In this document: one piece after another, positions 8,211 through 16,054 of the stretch
How positions within the stretch are numbered: position 1 is the stretch's first letter
Layout of the letters: each line of letters opens with the position of its first letter
Assembly: GCA_963809925.1 (NCBI GenBank)
Contig: CAWELH010000010.1
Coordinates: 248,001-312,000, forward strand
Direction: 5' to 3'
DNA from: DASQZK01 sp963809925
Lineage (GTDB): Bacteria; Bacteroidota; Bacteroidia; Bacteroidales; GCA-2748055
DNA: 64,000 bases
Notes under the pieces: generated by a model
What the model was told of the DNA's origin: nothing
Database searches by the model: none
The model's input: the letters and a program-made list of their open reading frames with translations, nothing else
Made by a program: the position numbers and the translations under genes

Positions 8211-8938
8211 ATGAGAACGAGAATATTATTGTAGTCAGGGACCTTGTGAAAAAATTTGGCGAATTCACCGCCAACGACCATCTGAATTTCACTGTTAAGA
8301 AGGGCGAAATCTTTGGCTTCCTGGGAGCAAACGGCGCCGGAAAGACAACCGCCATCAGGATCCTTTGCGGACTATCGTACCCAACCTCGGGACAGATTAC
8401 CATCGATGGTCTCGATGTTTACCGCGATCGCGAAAAAATCAAAAGAAGGATCGGATATATGAGTCAGAAGTTTTCACTGTATGAGGATCTGACCATTCGG
8501 GAGAATATCCGTTTCTATGCTGGAATTTTTGGTATGAAACGAAAAAAAATAATTGCCCGAACAGACGACCTTCTCCAAAAGCTGGGGCTTCGCGATATTG
8601 AGGACAGGCTCATCAGGGATATCCCCCTGGGATGGAAGCAGAAACTGGCTTTCTCCGTTGCGGTCTTTCATGAACCCTCCATCGTTTTCCTCGATGAACC
8701 CACGGGGGGTGTTGATCCGGTAACGCGGCGACAATTCTGGGAACTTATCAGTGACTCGGCTGAAAAAGGAATAACAGTTTTTGTGACAACGCACTATATG
8801 GATGAAGCGGAATATTGCAACCGGGTATCAGTAATGGTCGACGGCAGGATTGAAGCTCTTGACACACCGGCAAATTTAAAGAAAATGTATGACGCGGAGG
8901 ATATGAATTCGGTATTTTTAAAGCTTGCCAGAGCCTAA
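8207..8938 (+). CDS. ABC exporter ATPase, subunit 2 (YbhF C-half-like, degenerate signature)
   Basis: A 243-residue ABC ATPase with Walker A GANGAGKTT (40-48), Walker B IVFLDE with Glu164, and an intact H-loop (TTHYMDEAE, H196). Its signature is degenerate: IPLGWKQ (139-145) instead of LSGGQ. Together with subunit 1 (good signature, no H-loop His) this predicts a heterodimer with one complete ATP site (subunit 2 Walker/H-loop plus subunit 1 signature) and one degenerate site. It corresponds to the second half of fused YbhF-type ATPases. Starts at the ATGA overlap with subunit 1. Confidence 0.92.
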   Translation: MNENENIIVVRDLVKKFGEFTANDHLNFTVKKGEIFGFLGANGAGKTTAIRILCGLSYPTSGQITIDGLDVYRDREKIKRRIGYMSQKFSLYEDLTIRENIRFYAGIFGMKRKKIIARTDDLLQKLGLRDIEDRLIRDIPLGWKQKLAFSVAVFHEPSIVFLDEPTGGVDPVTRRQFWELISDSAEKGITVFVTTHYMDEAEYCNRVSVMVDGRIEALDTPANLKKMYDAEDMNSVFLKLARA

Positions 8939-8954
8939 TAAGAAAGGAAGGAAA

Positions 8955-9614
8955 ATGAACAGAGGACTTATCTTTGATATGGACGGTGTGGTCGTGAACA
9001 ATGATCGTTACCACTGCTTCTCCTGGATCGAATTTGCGGAAAGACACGGGAAAAAAGTTGGTTTTGATGAAGTGAAGAGCTGGTTTGGAAACACCAACAA
9101 AACCATTCTGGAAAATCTCTTTGATAATAAGCTCAGCATGGAACAGATCAAAACCATGGGTAATGAAAAAGAGGAAATCTACCGAAAAATGTATGCTCCC
9201 GATATAAAGCCGGTAGAAGGGTTGGGTGCCTTTCTTGCGAGCATTGATGATACCTTTCATATTGGTCTGGCCACGTCGGCACCACCTGAAAACGTGGCGT
9301 TTGTTCTGAAGGAGACCGGACTGAATTCTTACTTTGATTCGGTGACCGATGCCTCCGACATCACGATCGGAAAACCTGATCCGGAGATATTCATGAAAGC
9401 TGCAGAGAAGCTTGGCATTAAGCCCGATCAATGCCTCGTATTTGAAGACTCCTTTCATGGGATTGAAGCAGGTCGACGAGCCGGTATGCTCGTTGTCGGC
9501 GTAGCTACCACTCACTCAAAGGAAGGACTGAACAACACAGACTATGTAATCAGGGATTTTACAGAAATAAATGTGGACATACTGAATGAGATTTTTATCA
9601 GCCGTGGCCGCTGA
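8955..9614 (+). CDS. HAD-superfamily phosphatase/phosphomutase-like protein inside the efflux operon
   Basis: A 219-residue HAD hydrolase of the beta-phosphoglucomutase/phosphatase group. Motif I is IFDMDGVVV with nucleophile D8 and acid D10; a helical cap follows (about 15-85); motif II Thr lies in GLATSAPPE; the motif III Lys in IGKPDPEIF; motif IV in VFEDSFHGIEAG. The ATG at 8955 has a strong purine-rich site just upstream (AAGGAAGG, 8944-8951), better than the TTG at 8925 inside the previous gene. It sits between the two ATPase and two permease genes of the exporter. The substrate is unknown; the position suggests the enzyme acts on a compound handled by the exporter, but a chance passenger is possible. 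Confidence 0.88.
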   Translation: MNRGLIFDMDGVVVNNDRYHCFSWIEFAERHGKKVGFDEVKSWFGNTNKTILENLFDNKLSMEQIKTMGNEKEEIYRKMYAPDIKPVEGLGAFLASIDDTFHIGLATSAPPENVAFVLKETGLNSYFDSVTDASDITIGKPDPEIFMKAAEKLGIKPDQCLVFEDSFHGIEAGRRAGMLVVGVATTHSKEGLNNTDYVIRDFTEINVDILNEIFISRGR

Positions 9615-9699
9615 TACAAGCCATAACGGAGGGGTTATCAGATAGGTATACTAATGTCGTATTTGTGCAAAAGAACGTAATGAACGAAGAATCACAACC

Positions 9700-10806
9700 A
9701 TGAAACGCTTTTTTGGATTCATTATTAAGGAGTTTTATCATATTTTCAGGGATTACCGTACGCTGATCATCCTGTTCGGAATTCCGGTCGCCCAGGTATT
9801 GATTTTTGGTTATGTGGTAACCAATGAGATCCGGAATGTGAAAATTGCAGTCCTTGATGAGTCGAAGGATGAAGTTAGCACAGCCATTGTCAATAAAGTG
9901 CTTTCCTCAGGATATTTTATCCTTCATTCGGAACTCTCTTCCGTACAGCAAATCGAACCGGCATTCAGGGGGGGTGAAGTGAAAGAAGTGATCATCTTTG
10001 AACCCGGCTTTGCTCAAAATCTTGAAAAAACAGGCTCAGCGAATGTCCGGATCGTTGCAGATGCTTCGGATGCCAATACCGGGAATCTAATTTCGAACTA
10101 CACAAGGGGAATCATACTGAATTACCTCCAGTCCAGGAATAAAAATCTTAAGATCCCTTATGAGATTGAGGTTCAGCCCAGGATGTATTTTAATCAAAGT
10201 CTTAAAGCCGTATATATGTTCGTACCTGGCACCATGGCTCTGATAATTATCCTGATTTCAGCGCTCATGACATCCATTACCATTACCAGGGAGAAGGAGA
10301 TGGGTACGATGGAAACCCTGCTGGTCTCACCATTACGGCCGGCTCACATCATCCTGGGTAAGGTAACACCCTATGTATTTTTATCGTTTATGGATGCTCT
10401 CATCATCATCCTACTCGGGTATTTCGTCTTTGGTGTGCCAGTGACCGGGAGTCTCCTGTTGCTTTTATTTGCAACCATAATCTATGTTTCGCTGGCACTC
10501 TCCCTTGGGATCTTTATTTCCACTATGGCCAGCAGCCAGCAAATGGCTATGTTCATCTCGTTGCTGGCACTCATGTTGCCTACAATTCTTCTTTCTGGTT
10601 TTATTTTCCCCATTGAGAACATGCCGGTTGTTCTGCAATGGTTTTCAACCATAATGCCGGCCCGGTGGTTCATTTCTCTTCTTAAGGATATAATGATCAA
10701 AGGTACAGGTTTCCTATATATATGGAAAGAGCTTATAATACTGATCGGCATGACATTATTTTTTATTGGATTGAGTATTAAGCGCTTTAAAATAAGGTTG
10801 GAATAG
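9700..10806 (+). CDS. ABC-2 type permease, subunit 1
   Basis: A 368-residue membrane protein of the ABC-2 family (YbhS/YbhR-like). It has an N-terminal TM helix (about 22-42), a large periplasmic loop (about 43-170) and five further TM helices in the C-terminal half (about 175-200, 225-250, 255-280, 285-310, 345-362). The cytoplasmic motif EKEMGTMETLLVSPL (about 200-214) contacts the ATPase in this family. It is followed at 35 nt by a second, related permease, so the two probably form the heterodimeric membrane core used by the two ATPases. The 85-nt gap upstream contains only a seven-codon mini-ORF. Confidence 0.9.
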   Translation: MKRFFGFIIKEFYHIFRDYRTLIILFGIPVAQVLIFGYVVTNEIRNVKIAVLDESKDEVSTAIVNKVLSSGYFILHSELSSVQQIEPAFRGGEVKEVIIFEPGFAQNLEKTGSANVRIVADASDANTGNLISNYTRGIILNYLQSRNKNLKIPYEIEVQPRMYFNQSLKAVYMFVPGTMALIIILISALMTSITITREKEMGTMETLLVSPLRPAHIILGKVTPYVFLSFMDALIIILLGYFVFGVPVTGSLLLLLFATIIYVSLALSLGIFISTMASSQQMAMFISLLALMLPTILLSGFIFPIENMPVVLQWFSTIMPARWFISLLKDIMIKGTGFLYIWKELIILIGMTLFFIGLSIKRFKIRLE

Positions 10807-10841
10807 TTCGTTGAATTGAAGTTTGCTAAAGCACCAGGAAA

Positions 10842-11960
10842 ATGAAAATAATACTATCGATCATACGGAAGGAATTCATCCAGATATTCAGGAACAGGGT
10901 GATGTTGCCCTTTATATTTTTTGTTCCCATCATCCAGATGGTCGTTCTTGTTTTTGCTGCCAATCTCGAAATGAAAGAGATACGCTTTGTCGTTGTGGAC
11001 AATGATCTATCCTCGACCAGCAGGCGGCTGACCTCCGAATTCAATGGATCACGGTTTTTTAACTTTCGTGGTTCCGATTTCAGCGAAAAAAGTGCTGAAG
11101 CCATGCTTGATAAAGATGAGGCAGACCTGATCATTCATTTCAAAAACGGTTTTGAGAATGACCTGAGAGAGGAGAATAAGTCATCAGTTCAGCTACTTAT
11201 AAATGCGGTGAATTCAACGAAAGCGAGTCTTATTAACGCCTATGCCAGTAATATTATCATGAATTTTAACCGTAAGATCCGAACCGAATGGCTTGGTATG
11301 AAGGGAATCGGTATGGCCAAGAACCTTGAAATCAGTACGACATTTTGGTATAATCCAGAACTCAACTATAAGATATATATGCTTCCTGGTATCCTGGTCA
11401 TTCTGATAACGCTAATCGGAATGTTCCTGACTGCGTTAAACCTTGTGAGGGAAAAGGAACTAGGAACCTCTGAACAGATCAATGTGACCCCTGTACGGAA
11501 ATACCATTTTATCCTTGGCAAGTTATTTCCCTTCTGGGTGATAGCCCTTTTTGAGCTTGCATTAGGACTCACGATCGGACATTTCTTTTTTCATCTGCCA
11601 ATCCTGGGAAGTTTAGGTCTCTTGTTTTTATTTGCGTCTGTTTACCTGCTTGTAGTTCTGGGAGTGGGATTGTTAATCTCAACACTCTCATCGAGTCAGC
11701 AGCAGGTTATGTTCCTCTCTTTCTTTTTTATGCTGACCTTCATCTTGATGTCGGGTATCTTCACACCTGTAGAAAGTATGCCGGAGTGGGCTCAGCATGT
11801 CAATATCATTAATCCGTTTGCCTATTTTATGAAAGTGATCAGGATGATTTTACTGAAAGGCTCGGCCTTTGGGGATATTTTCCGTGAATTTTATTCCTTA
11901 CTGATCTATGCCTCGGTGATACTGAGCCTTGCTGTATGGCGTTACAGAAAAGTGAACTGA
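10842..11960 (+). CDS. ABC-2 type permease, subunit 2
   Basis: A 372-residue ABC-2 permease, paralogous to the gene before it, with the same plan: one N-terminal TM helix (about 20-40), a long periplasmic domain and a C-terminal bundle with the motif EKELGTSEQINVTPV (about 204-218). A purine-rich site (AGGAA) lies just before the ATG. It is the last gene of the exporter operon and its stop directly abuts the stop of the convergent thioredoxin-like gene (11960/11961). The substrate is unknown; E. coli YbhGFSR has been linked to drug and cation export, but that cannot be transferred with confidence. Confidence 0.9.
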   Translation: MKIILSIIRKEFIQIFRNRVMLPFIFFVPIIQMVVLVFAANLEMKEIRFVVVDNDLSSTSRRLTSEFNGSRFFNFRGSDFSEKSAEAMLDKDEADLIIHFKNGFENDLREENKSSVQLLINAVNSTKASLINAYASNIIMNFNRKIRTEWLGMKGIGMAKNLEISTTFWYNPELNYKIYMLPGILVILITLIGMFLTALNLVREKELGTSEQINVTPVRKYHFILGKLFPFWVIALFELALGLTIGHFFFHLPILGSLGLLFLFASVYLLVVLGVGLLISTLSSSQQQVMFLSFFFMLTFILMSGIFTPVESMPEWAQHVNIINPFAYFMKVIRMILLKGSAFGDIFREFYSLLIYASVILSLAVWRYRKVN

Positions 11961-12566
11961 TCATTGTGCGATCAGCTCATCGAGCTGGTGTCTGAATTTC
12001 TCTGAATTCCAGTTTGCGGCACCTGTCTTATCCACCACGATCTTTCCATCATTTGAGATAATGAATGTGGTAGGAATACTTTGTACAGGAAAGGACTGTG
12101 GCAGCGGAGACTGTTGCATGTAAACCGGGAAATCAAAACCAGATTCACCGAGAAACTGGCGGAGCTTATCCGGTTCTTCACTACTCACAAGTATAAAGCT
12201 TATTTTATTGCCGTAATCAGCATATAAATCCTGTAATGCGGGCATTTCGGCGCGACAGGGCGGGCACCATGTTGCCCAGAAATTCAGCAGGATTACCTTG
12301 TCCTTAAAATCTGCAAGAGAATATTCTTCACCGTTGAGATCCTTAAAAAGAAGCCGGTAATCATCACTGGTAAGGACTTTCTGGCTGATTTCGGTTTTTA
12401 CATGCGGCTTCCTGAGGGTCGCCTTTATCAGAACAGCCGAAAGATCCCTTCTTGTTGTGGGAATAATCATGAGAATAATGAAAACATAAAACACAACATC
12501 CCCGATAATCTTTAATGTAGAATTCTTTCTGAGGTAGTTTCTGAACCAGATCTTTAACTTTTCCAT
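11961..12566 (-). CDS. TlpA/ResA-like membrane-anchored thiol-disulfide oxidoreductase
   Basis: A 201-residue protein with one N-terminal TM helix (about 19-37) and a periplasmic thioredoxin-like domain (about 65-200). The active site is WCPPC (100-104) in the context NFWATWCPPCRAEMPAL, and the cis-Pro loop is visible (QSIPTTFII). This is the TlpA/ResA class that reduces disulfides outside the inner membrane, for example in cytochrome c maturation. The ATG at 12566 is preferred to the TTG at 12572. It converges with the exporter operon with no space between stops. No cytochrome maturation genes are next to it, so its specific client is unknown. Confidence 0.88.
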   Translation of the reverse strand: MEKLKIWFRNYLRKNSTLKIIGDVVFYVFIILMIIPTTRRDLSAVLIKATLRKPHVKTEISQKVLTSDDYRLLFKDLNGEEYSLADFKDKVILLNFWATWCPPCRAEMPALQDLYADYGNKISFILVSSEEPDKLRQFLGESGFDFPVYMQQSPLPQSFPVQSIPTTFIISNDGKIVVDKTGAANWNSEKFRHQLDELIAQ

Positions 12567-12649
12567 TTTCAATGTTAACTATTTATTTGAACAGGATATC
12601 GGCACAAGTTACCTTTTCGGACCTGTAAACATCTTTCTAAAACAAAGGT

Positions 12650-13339
12650 TCAACCATTCACCGTCCTTAATTCATAATTCTCACCCGCTTTTTCTGCCCT
12701 GATCACGAAGTCGAAACGGTTAAGAGCCAGGCAGAGACCAAAGTCAGCAGAAGGGGCAAACGACTGTCTCGTTTCGTCAAAAAACCGTGCTCCACTTGTC
12801 TGTCTGATATGTTGTACCATGGTATCAAAATCATTGGGCTTGCCTTCCAGTTCATTCCGGATATACTCTGCACAGAACGTATCTTCTTCCACCGGGCAGC
12901 GGGCGGAATATCCCATGCATACCAGTGATACCTTCTCCGGGTTCTTTTGACTAATATACCGTGCAATAGCGCCTGCATTCACAAAACTACCTGTAAGAAT
13001 CTCATTGGCATTCACTGCATTGACGATTCCCTGAGTACCGGCGCTGGTAGTATGGATCAGTGTTTTACGATGAAGGTCAGCAGCCATGATTTGCGAAGGC
13101 GAATTTCCGAAATCGAAGCCCGGAAGCATTCTTTCTTCCCGTTCACCAACCAGTAACCATTCCGGATTGTTTTCCTTAAGCTGTATTGCAGTTTCAAGAT
13201 TGCCCACCGGAATGATCTTTTCCACACCACATGAAAACGCATAGGCCGCGAGAGAGAACGCCCTGAAAACATCTATAATAACAGTAAGACCCTGTGCCTT
13301 TCTGGCACCTTCGATAAGTTGGAGTATCCGGATATTCAT
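12650..13339 (-). CDS. comB: 2-phosphosulfolactate phosphatase-like protein (ComB family)
   Basis: A 229-residue protein with the ComB signatures DVFRAF (23-28, normally DVLRAT), GERxxRMxPGFDFGNSP (65-81) and HTTSAGTQG (about 96-104). In methanogens ComB removes phosphate from 2-phosphosulfolactate on the way to coenzyme M; bacterial homologues are common and in some cases act on other substrates. No phosphosulfolactate synthase or other sulfonate gene is in this window, so the substrate here is uncertain. It stands as a separate unit 83 nt upstream of the TlpA-like gene on the same strand. Family firm, substrate not. Confidence 0.8.
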   Translation of the reverse strand: MNIRILQLIEGARKAQGLTVIIDVFRAFSLAAYAFSCGVEKIIPVGNLETAIQLKENNPEWLLVGEREERMLPGFDFGNSPSQIMAADLHRKTLIHTTSAGTQGIVNAVNANEILTGSFVNAGAIARYISQKNPEKVSLVCMGYSARCPVEEDTFCAEYIRNELEGKPNDFDTMVQHIRQTSGARFFDETRQSFAPSADFGLCLALNRFDFVIRAEKAGENYELRTVNG

Positions 13340-13629
13340 TTCACTGACGTCTTCAAAATAAAGGCTGCAATGTTAATCATTTCCGGCTGAATTAAAAAGT
13401 CCCGGACATAGCGGTCCCTTACAGGTCATGTACCATCATCCATGAATTTTGTAAATTTCAGGAAAGCTATATCTTGCGCAAGGCACAGGCTTTTTCCTGG
13501 AAAACCTGTTTAAAAATATACATCAAATCGTAGGTATTTACCAAATTTGAACTGCCTGCCTGGAGGTTGTAAGGAACTATCTAAACAAAACGCCGCAATT
13601 CTCGTATATTTGTATCAAATTTGTGCAAT

Positions 13630-14952
13630 ATGATTGAAAAGATCCGCAAATTCATACAGGAAGGGCTCTGGAGAATACAACTTAACCAAACATCTAGAAT
13701 CCGTTCTTTTCTGATTCGGCAACTCAGGATCATCATCCTTGCATTTAAAGGCTTTCTTGAGGACAGGGTTAGTCTTAGAGCTTCAGCACTGACTTTTTAT
13801 ACTTTGCTTTCCGTAGTGCCCATTGTTGCCATGGCTTTCGGGGTGGCGAAAGGATTTGGTTTTCAGGCTACGATTGAAAATTTCATTATCAATAATTTCA
13901 AAGGACAAGAAGATGTAATGAATTACATCATCAAATTGTCCACCGATGTTCTCGAGGACGTGGAAGGAGGTTTGCTTGCTGGCATCGGACTAATCGTTCT
14001 GATATGGTCTGTTATGCAGGTGCTGACAAATATTGAAAATTCATTAAATGCGATATGGCAAATCAAAAAGCCGAGGACATTTTTCCGGAAAGTCAGTGAT
14101 TACCTTTCAATCATGCTGATCAGCCCCCTGCTGATTATCCTTTCAAGCACCGTTATGGTGTTTATCTCGACGAAGGTTCAGGCTGCACAGGAGAACATAA
14201 TCATCTTTCAGGCAGTGACCCCGTTTCTCCTGAATCTCATCAGGATCGTTCCCTATGCGCTGGTTTGGCTGCTCTTTACGCTTGTATATATTATCCTTCC
14301 TAACACGAAGGTTACTTTCCGCTATGCCCTCATAGCCGGCATCCTTGCCGGAACAGGTTTTCAGCTTGTTCAGTGGGCCTATATTCATTTCCAGATCGGA
14401 GTTGCCAAATACAGCGCAATATATGGTACCTTCGCTGCACTTCCCCTTTTCCTTATATGGCTTCAGTTGAGCTGGCTGATCGTATTGCTGGGTGCTGAAA
14501 TATCCTTCGCTTACCAAAATATTGAACAATATGAAAATGAAGCCGGATCACTGCATATCAGTACACAAAACAAACGCATTTTGTCACTCGTCATCGTTCA
14601 CCATATCATTAAAAACTTTGAAGTTGGAGGTGAACCTGAAACCAGTTCCATGATTAGCCAGAAACTTGAAATACCCATCCGGCTGGTCAGAGATATCCTG
14701 TTTGATCTTACCAAAGCATGCGTGTTGAATGAAACGGTAACGGATAGCCCGAGAGAAAAAGGATACCAGCCTGCTATCGACATTGACAGAATCGATATCC
14801 AGTTTGTTTCTGAAAAACTGGATGCCATCGGAGCCGATCATATCATGTTGAAAGAATCGGTAGTCTATGAAAAACTGAGTGCTATCTATCAGACTATGGT
14901 TGCAAATATGAATGCATCACCTTCCAATATACGACTTAGAGATATTTCATAA
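13630..14952 (+). CDS. YihY/BrkB-family inner-membrane protein
   Basis: A 440-residue protein with the YihY/BrkB core of six TM helices (about 35-305 from the ATG at 13630) followed by a roughly 120-residue cytoplasmic tail that resembles a winged-helix fold (SLVIVHHIIKNFEVGGEPETSS...). Family motifs include RASALTFYTLLSVVPIVA (about 55-72) and YGTFAALPLFLIWLQLSWLIVLLGAEI, here split across residues about 263-289. Old annotations as ribonuclease BN are wrong for this family; function is unknown, with flippase or transport roles proposed. ATG at 13630 is preferred to TTG at 13621. A perfect TAnnTTTG (13605-13612) lies just upstream but without a clear -33 element. Confidence 0.85.
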   Translation: MIEKIRKFIQEGLWRIQLNQTSRIRSFLIRQLRIIILAFKGFLEDRVSLRASALTFYTLLSVVPIVAMAFGVAKGFGFQATIENFIINNFKGQEDVMNYIIKLSTDVLEDVEGGLLAGIGLIVLIWSVMQVLTNIENSLNAIWQIKKPRTFFRKVSDYLSIMLISPLLIILSSTVMVFISTKVQAAQENIIIFQAVTPFLLNLIRIVPYALVWLLFTLVYIILPNTKVTFRYALIAGILAGTGFQLVQWAYIHFQIGVAKYSAIYGTFAALPLFLIWLQLSWLIVLLGAEISFAYQNIEQYENEAGSLHISTQNKRILSLVIVHHIIKNFEVGGEPETSSMISQKLEIPIRLVRDILFDLTKACVLNETVTDSPREKGYQPAIDIDRIDIQFVSEKLDAIGADHIMLKESVVYEKLSAIYQTMVANMNASPSNIRLRDIS

Positions 14953-14980
14953 AGAAATTAGATTAAATTTTGCCCTGTAA

Positions 14981-15012
14981 TTTGATAAATTAAAATTGAA
15001 TCGTTAATATTG
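14981..15012 (+). promoter_or_regulatory. Candidate promoter of the his operon leader
   Basis: TTTG at 14981-14984 is followed after 20 nt by TAATATTG (15005-15012), seven of eight matches to TAnnTTTG. Transcription would start near 15018, about 11 nt before the leader ATG at 15030. The correct spacing and the position directly before the attenuator make this the best candidate in the gap. Confidence 0.5.
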
Positions 15013-15029
15013 TCACAAATTTGATATCA

Positions 15030-15095
15030 ATGAGGCTTATTTCTGAATATACTGTTACCAGTCATCATCATCATGATCATGATGAAATGGGATAG
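15030..15095 (+). CDS. hisL: Histidine operon leader peptide (attenuator sensor)
   Basis: A 21-residue ORF, ATG at 15030 to TAG at 15093-15095, that encodes a peptide ending SHHHHDHDEMG. Five of the 21 codons are His (all CAT), four of them consecutive (15063-15074) and the fifth at 15078-15080. It lies 82 nt before hisG and is followed by an intrinsic terminator. This is the classical arrangement of a his attenuator as in enteric bacteria: when His-tRNA is short the ribosome stalls on the CAT run and the terminator is prevented; when it is plentiful, the ribosome reaches the stop codon and the terminator forms. The ORF is too short for normal gene finding, but its content and place leave little doubt. 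Confidence 0.88.
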   Translation: MRLISEYTVTSHHHHDHDEMG

Positions 15096-15097
15096 TA

Positions 15098-15150
15098 TGC
15101 AGAAAATGTAAGCTCGGAAAATAATTTCAAAAAGGTTTGCAGATTCTGCA
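15098..15150 (+). promoter_or_regulatory. his antiterminator pairing (15098-15104 with 15144-15150)
   Basis: TGCAGAA at 15098-15104 is exactly complementary to TTCTGCA at 15144-15150, which is the loop and 3' arm base of the terminator. The same TGCAGA word occurs in the terminator's own 5' arm (15138-15143), so the two strands compete. A ribosome stopped at the TAG (15093-15095) would cover 15098-15104 and allow termination; a ribosome stalled on His codons would leave it free. Seven base pairs is short, so other bases in 15105-15128 may help. Confidence 0.6.
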
Positions 15151-15163
15151 AGCCTTTTTTTTT
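15129..15163 (+). terminator. his operon attenuator terminator
   Basis: Stem AAAAAGGTTTGCA (15129-15141) with TGCAAGCCTTTTT (15147-15159), one G-U pair, loop GATTC, followed by a T run to 15163. It is an intrinsic terminator placed 15 nt before the hisG start codon, directly after the His-rich leader ORF. No gene ends just upstream, so its likely role is attenuation. Confidence 0.9.
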
Positions 15164-15177
15164 AAATCATACCTGAA

Positions 15178-16035
15178 ATGGAAAAGCTAAAAATTGCGGT
15201 ACAGAAATCAGGCCGGCTAAGTGAGAAATCTTTGGAATTGATTAGGGAAGCAGGAATTGCCCTGAATAACGGGGAAAGAAAACTCATCTCAGTCTCCTCA
15301 AATTTTCCACTGGAAATACTCTACCTGCGTGATGATGACATTCCTCAGTATGTCAACGATCGTGTAGCCGATATCGGAATCGTAGGGGAGAATGTTATTC
15401 TTGAAAAACCTAGTGAAGTTGAGATTGTTTACCGACTGGGTTTTGCAAGATGTCACCTGTCGCTGGCAGTGCCGAAAAATATTGAATATACCGGAACATC
15501 CTGGTTTGAGGGAAAAAAAATTGCCACCTCATACCCCGGCATCCTTAAAAAATTTCTCGAAGAGGAGAAGGTGAATGCAGAAATCCATGTGATTAGCGGA
15601 TCCGTGGAGATCGCACCGGGAATTGGTCTGGCAGACGCAATATTTGATATCGTAAGTACCGGAAGTACACTGATCAGTAACGGTCTTATGGAAGTTGAGA
15701 CTGTGGCAGACTCTGAAGCAGTGATGATCGCCACTCCGCAACTGAATCAGGGTAAAATGGAGATCCTGGAGCAATTGATATTCCGCATAAAATCAGTACG
15801 GGCGGCACGTAGTAATAAATATATTCTGCTGAATGCACCGAATAAGAACCTTGATAAGATTATCTCCGTCATTCCGGGGATGAAAAGTCCCACTGTCATG
15901 CCACTTGCCGAGGAAGGTTGGAGCTCGGTGCATTCTGTTTTGAAGGAAAATGATTTCTGGGAAGTGATCGATCAGCTCAAGGATCTGGGCGCCCAGGGAA
16001 TACTCGTTGTACCTATAGAAAAGATGATCATTTAA
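15178..16035 (+). CDS. hisG: ATP phosphoribosyltransferase, long form
   Basis: Catalyses the first step of histidine synthesis: ATP plus PRPP to phosphoribosyl-ATP. The 285-residue length is that of the long, hexameric HisG with a C-terminal ACT-like regulatory domain (about 215-285), so no HisZ partner is needed and feedback inhibition by histidine is expected. The N-terminal motif KIAVQKSGRLSEKSLELI and the PRPP-binding region (VSTGSTLISNGL, about 161-172) are present. It is the first gene after the attenuator, so the whole operon hisGDCBHAF(IE) is controlled by the leader. Confidence 0.96.
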   Translation: MEKLKIAVQKSGRLSEKSLELIREAGIALNNGERKLISVSSNFPLEILYLRDDDIPQYVNDRVADIGIVGENVILEKPSEVEIVYRLGFARCHLSLAVPKNIEYTGTSWFEGKKIATSYPGILKKFLEEEKVNAEIHVISGSVEIAPGIGLADAIFDIVSTGSTLISNGLMEVETVADSEAVMIATPQLNQGKMEILEQLIFRIKSVRAARSNKYILLNAPNKNLDKIISVIPGMKSPTVMPLAEEGWSSVHSVLKENDFWEVIDQLKDLGAQGILVVPIEKMII

Positions 16036-16054
16036 TAATCTAATTTCTGAATAC

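Noticed and set aside
13621..14952. Ribonuclease BN annotation for the YihY/BrkB protein
   Set aside because: The name arose from an old misassignment; the sequence is a multi-TM membrane protein without nuclease motifs.
15063..15083. CAT/GAT run read as a metal-binding or structural repeat rather than a leader peptide
   Set aside because: The frame, stop codon, and the terminator just before hisG all fit attenuation; a simple trinucleotide repeat would not explain them.
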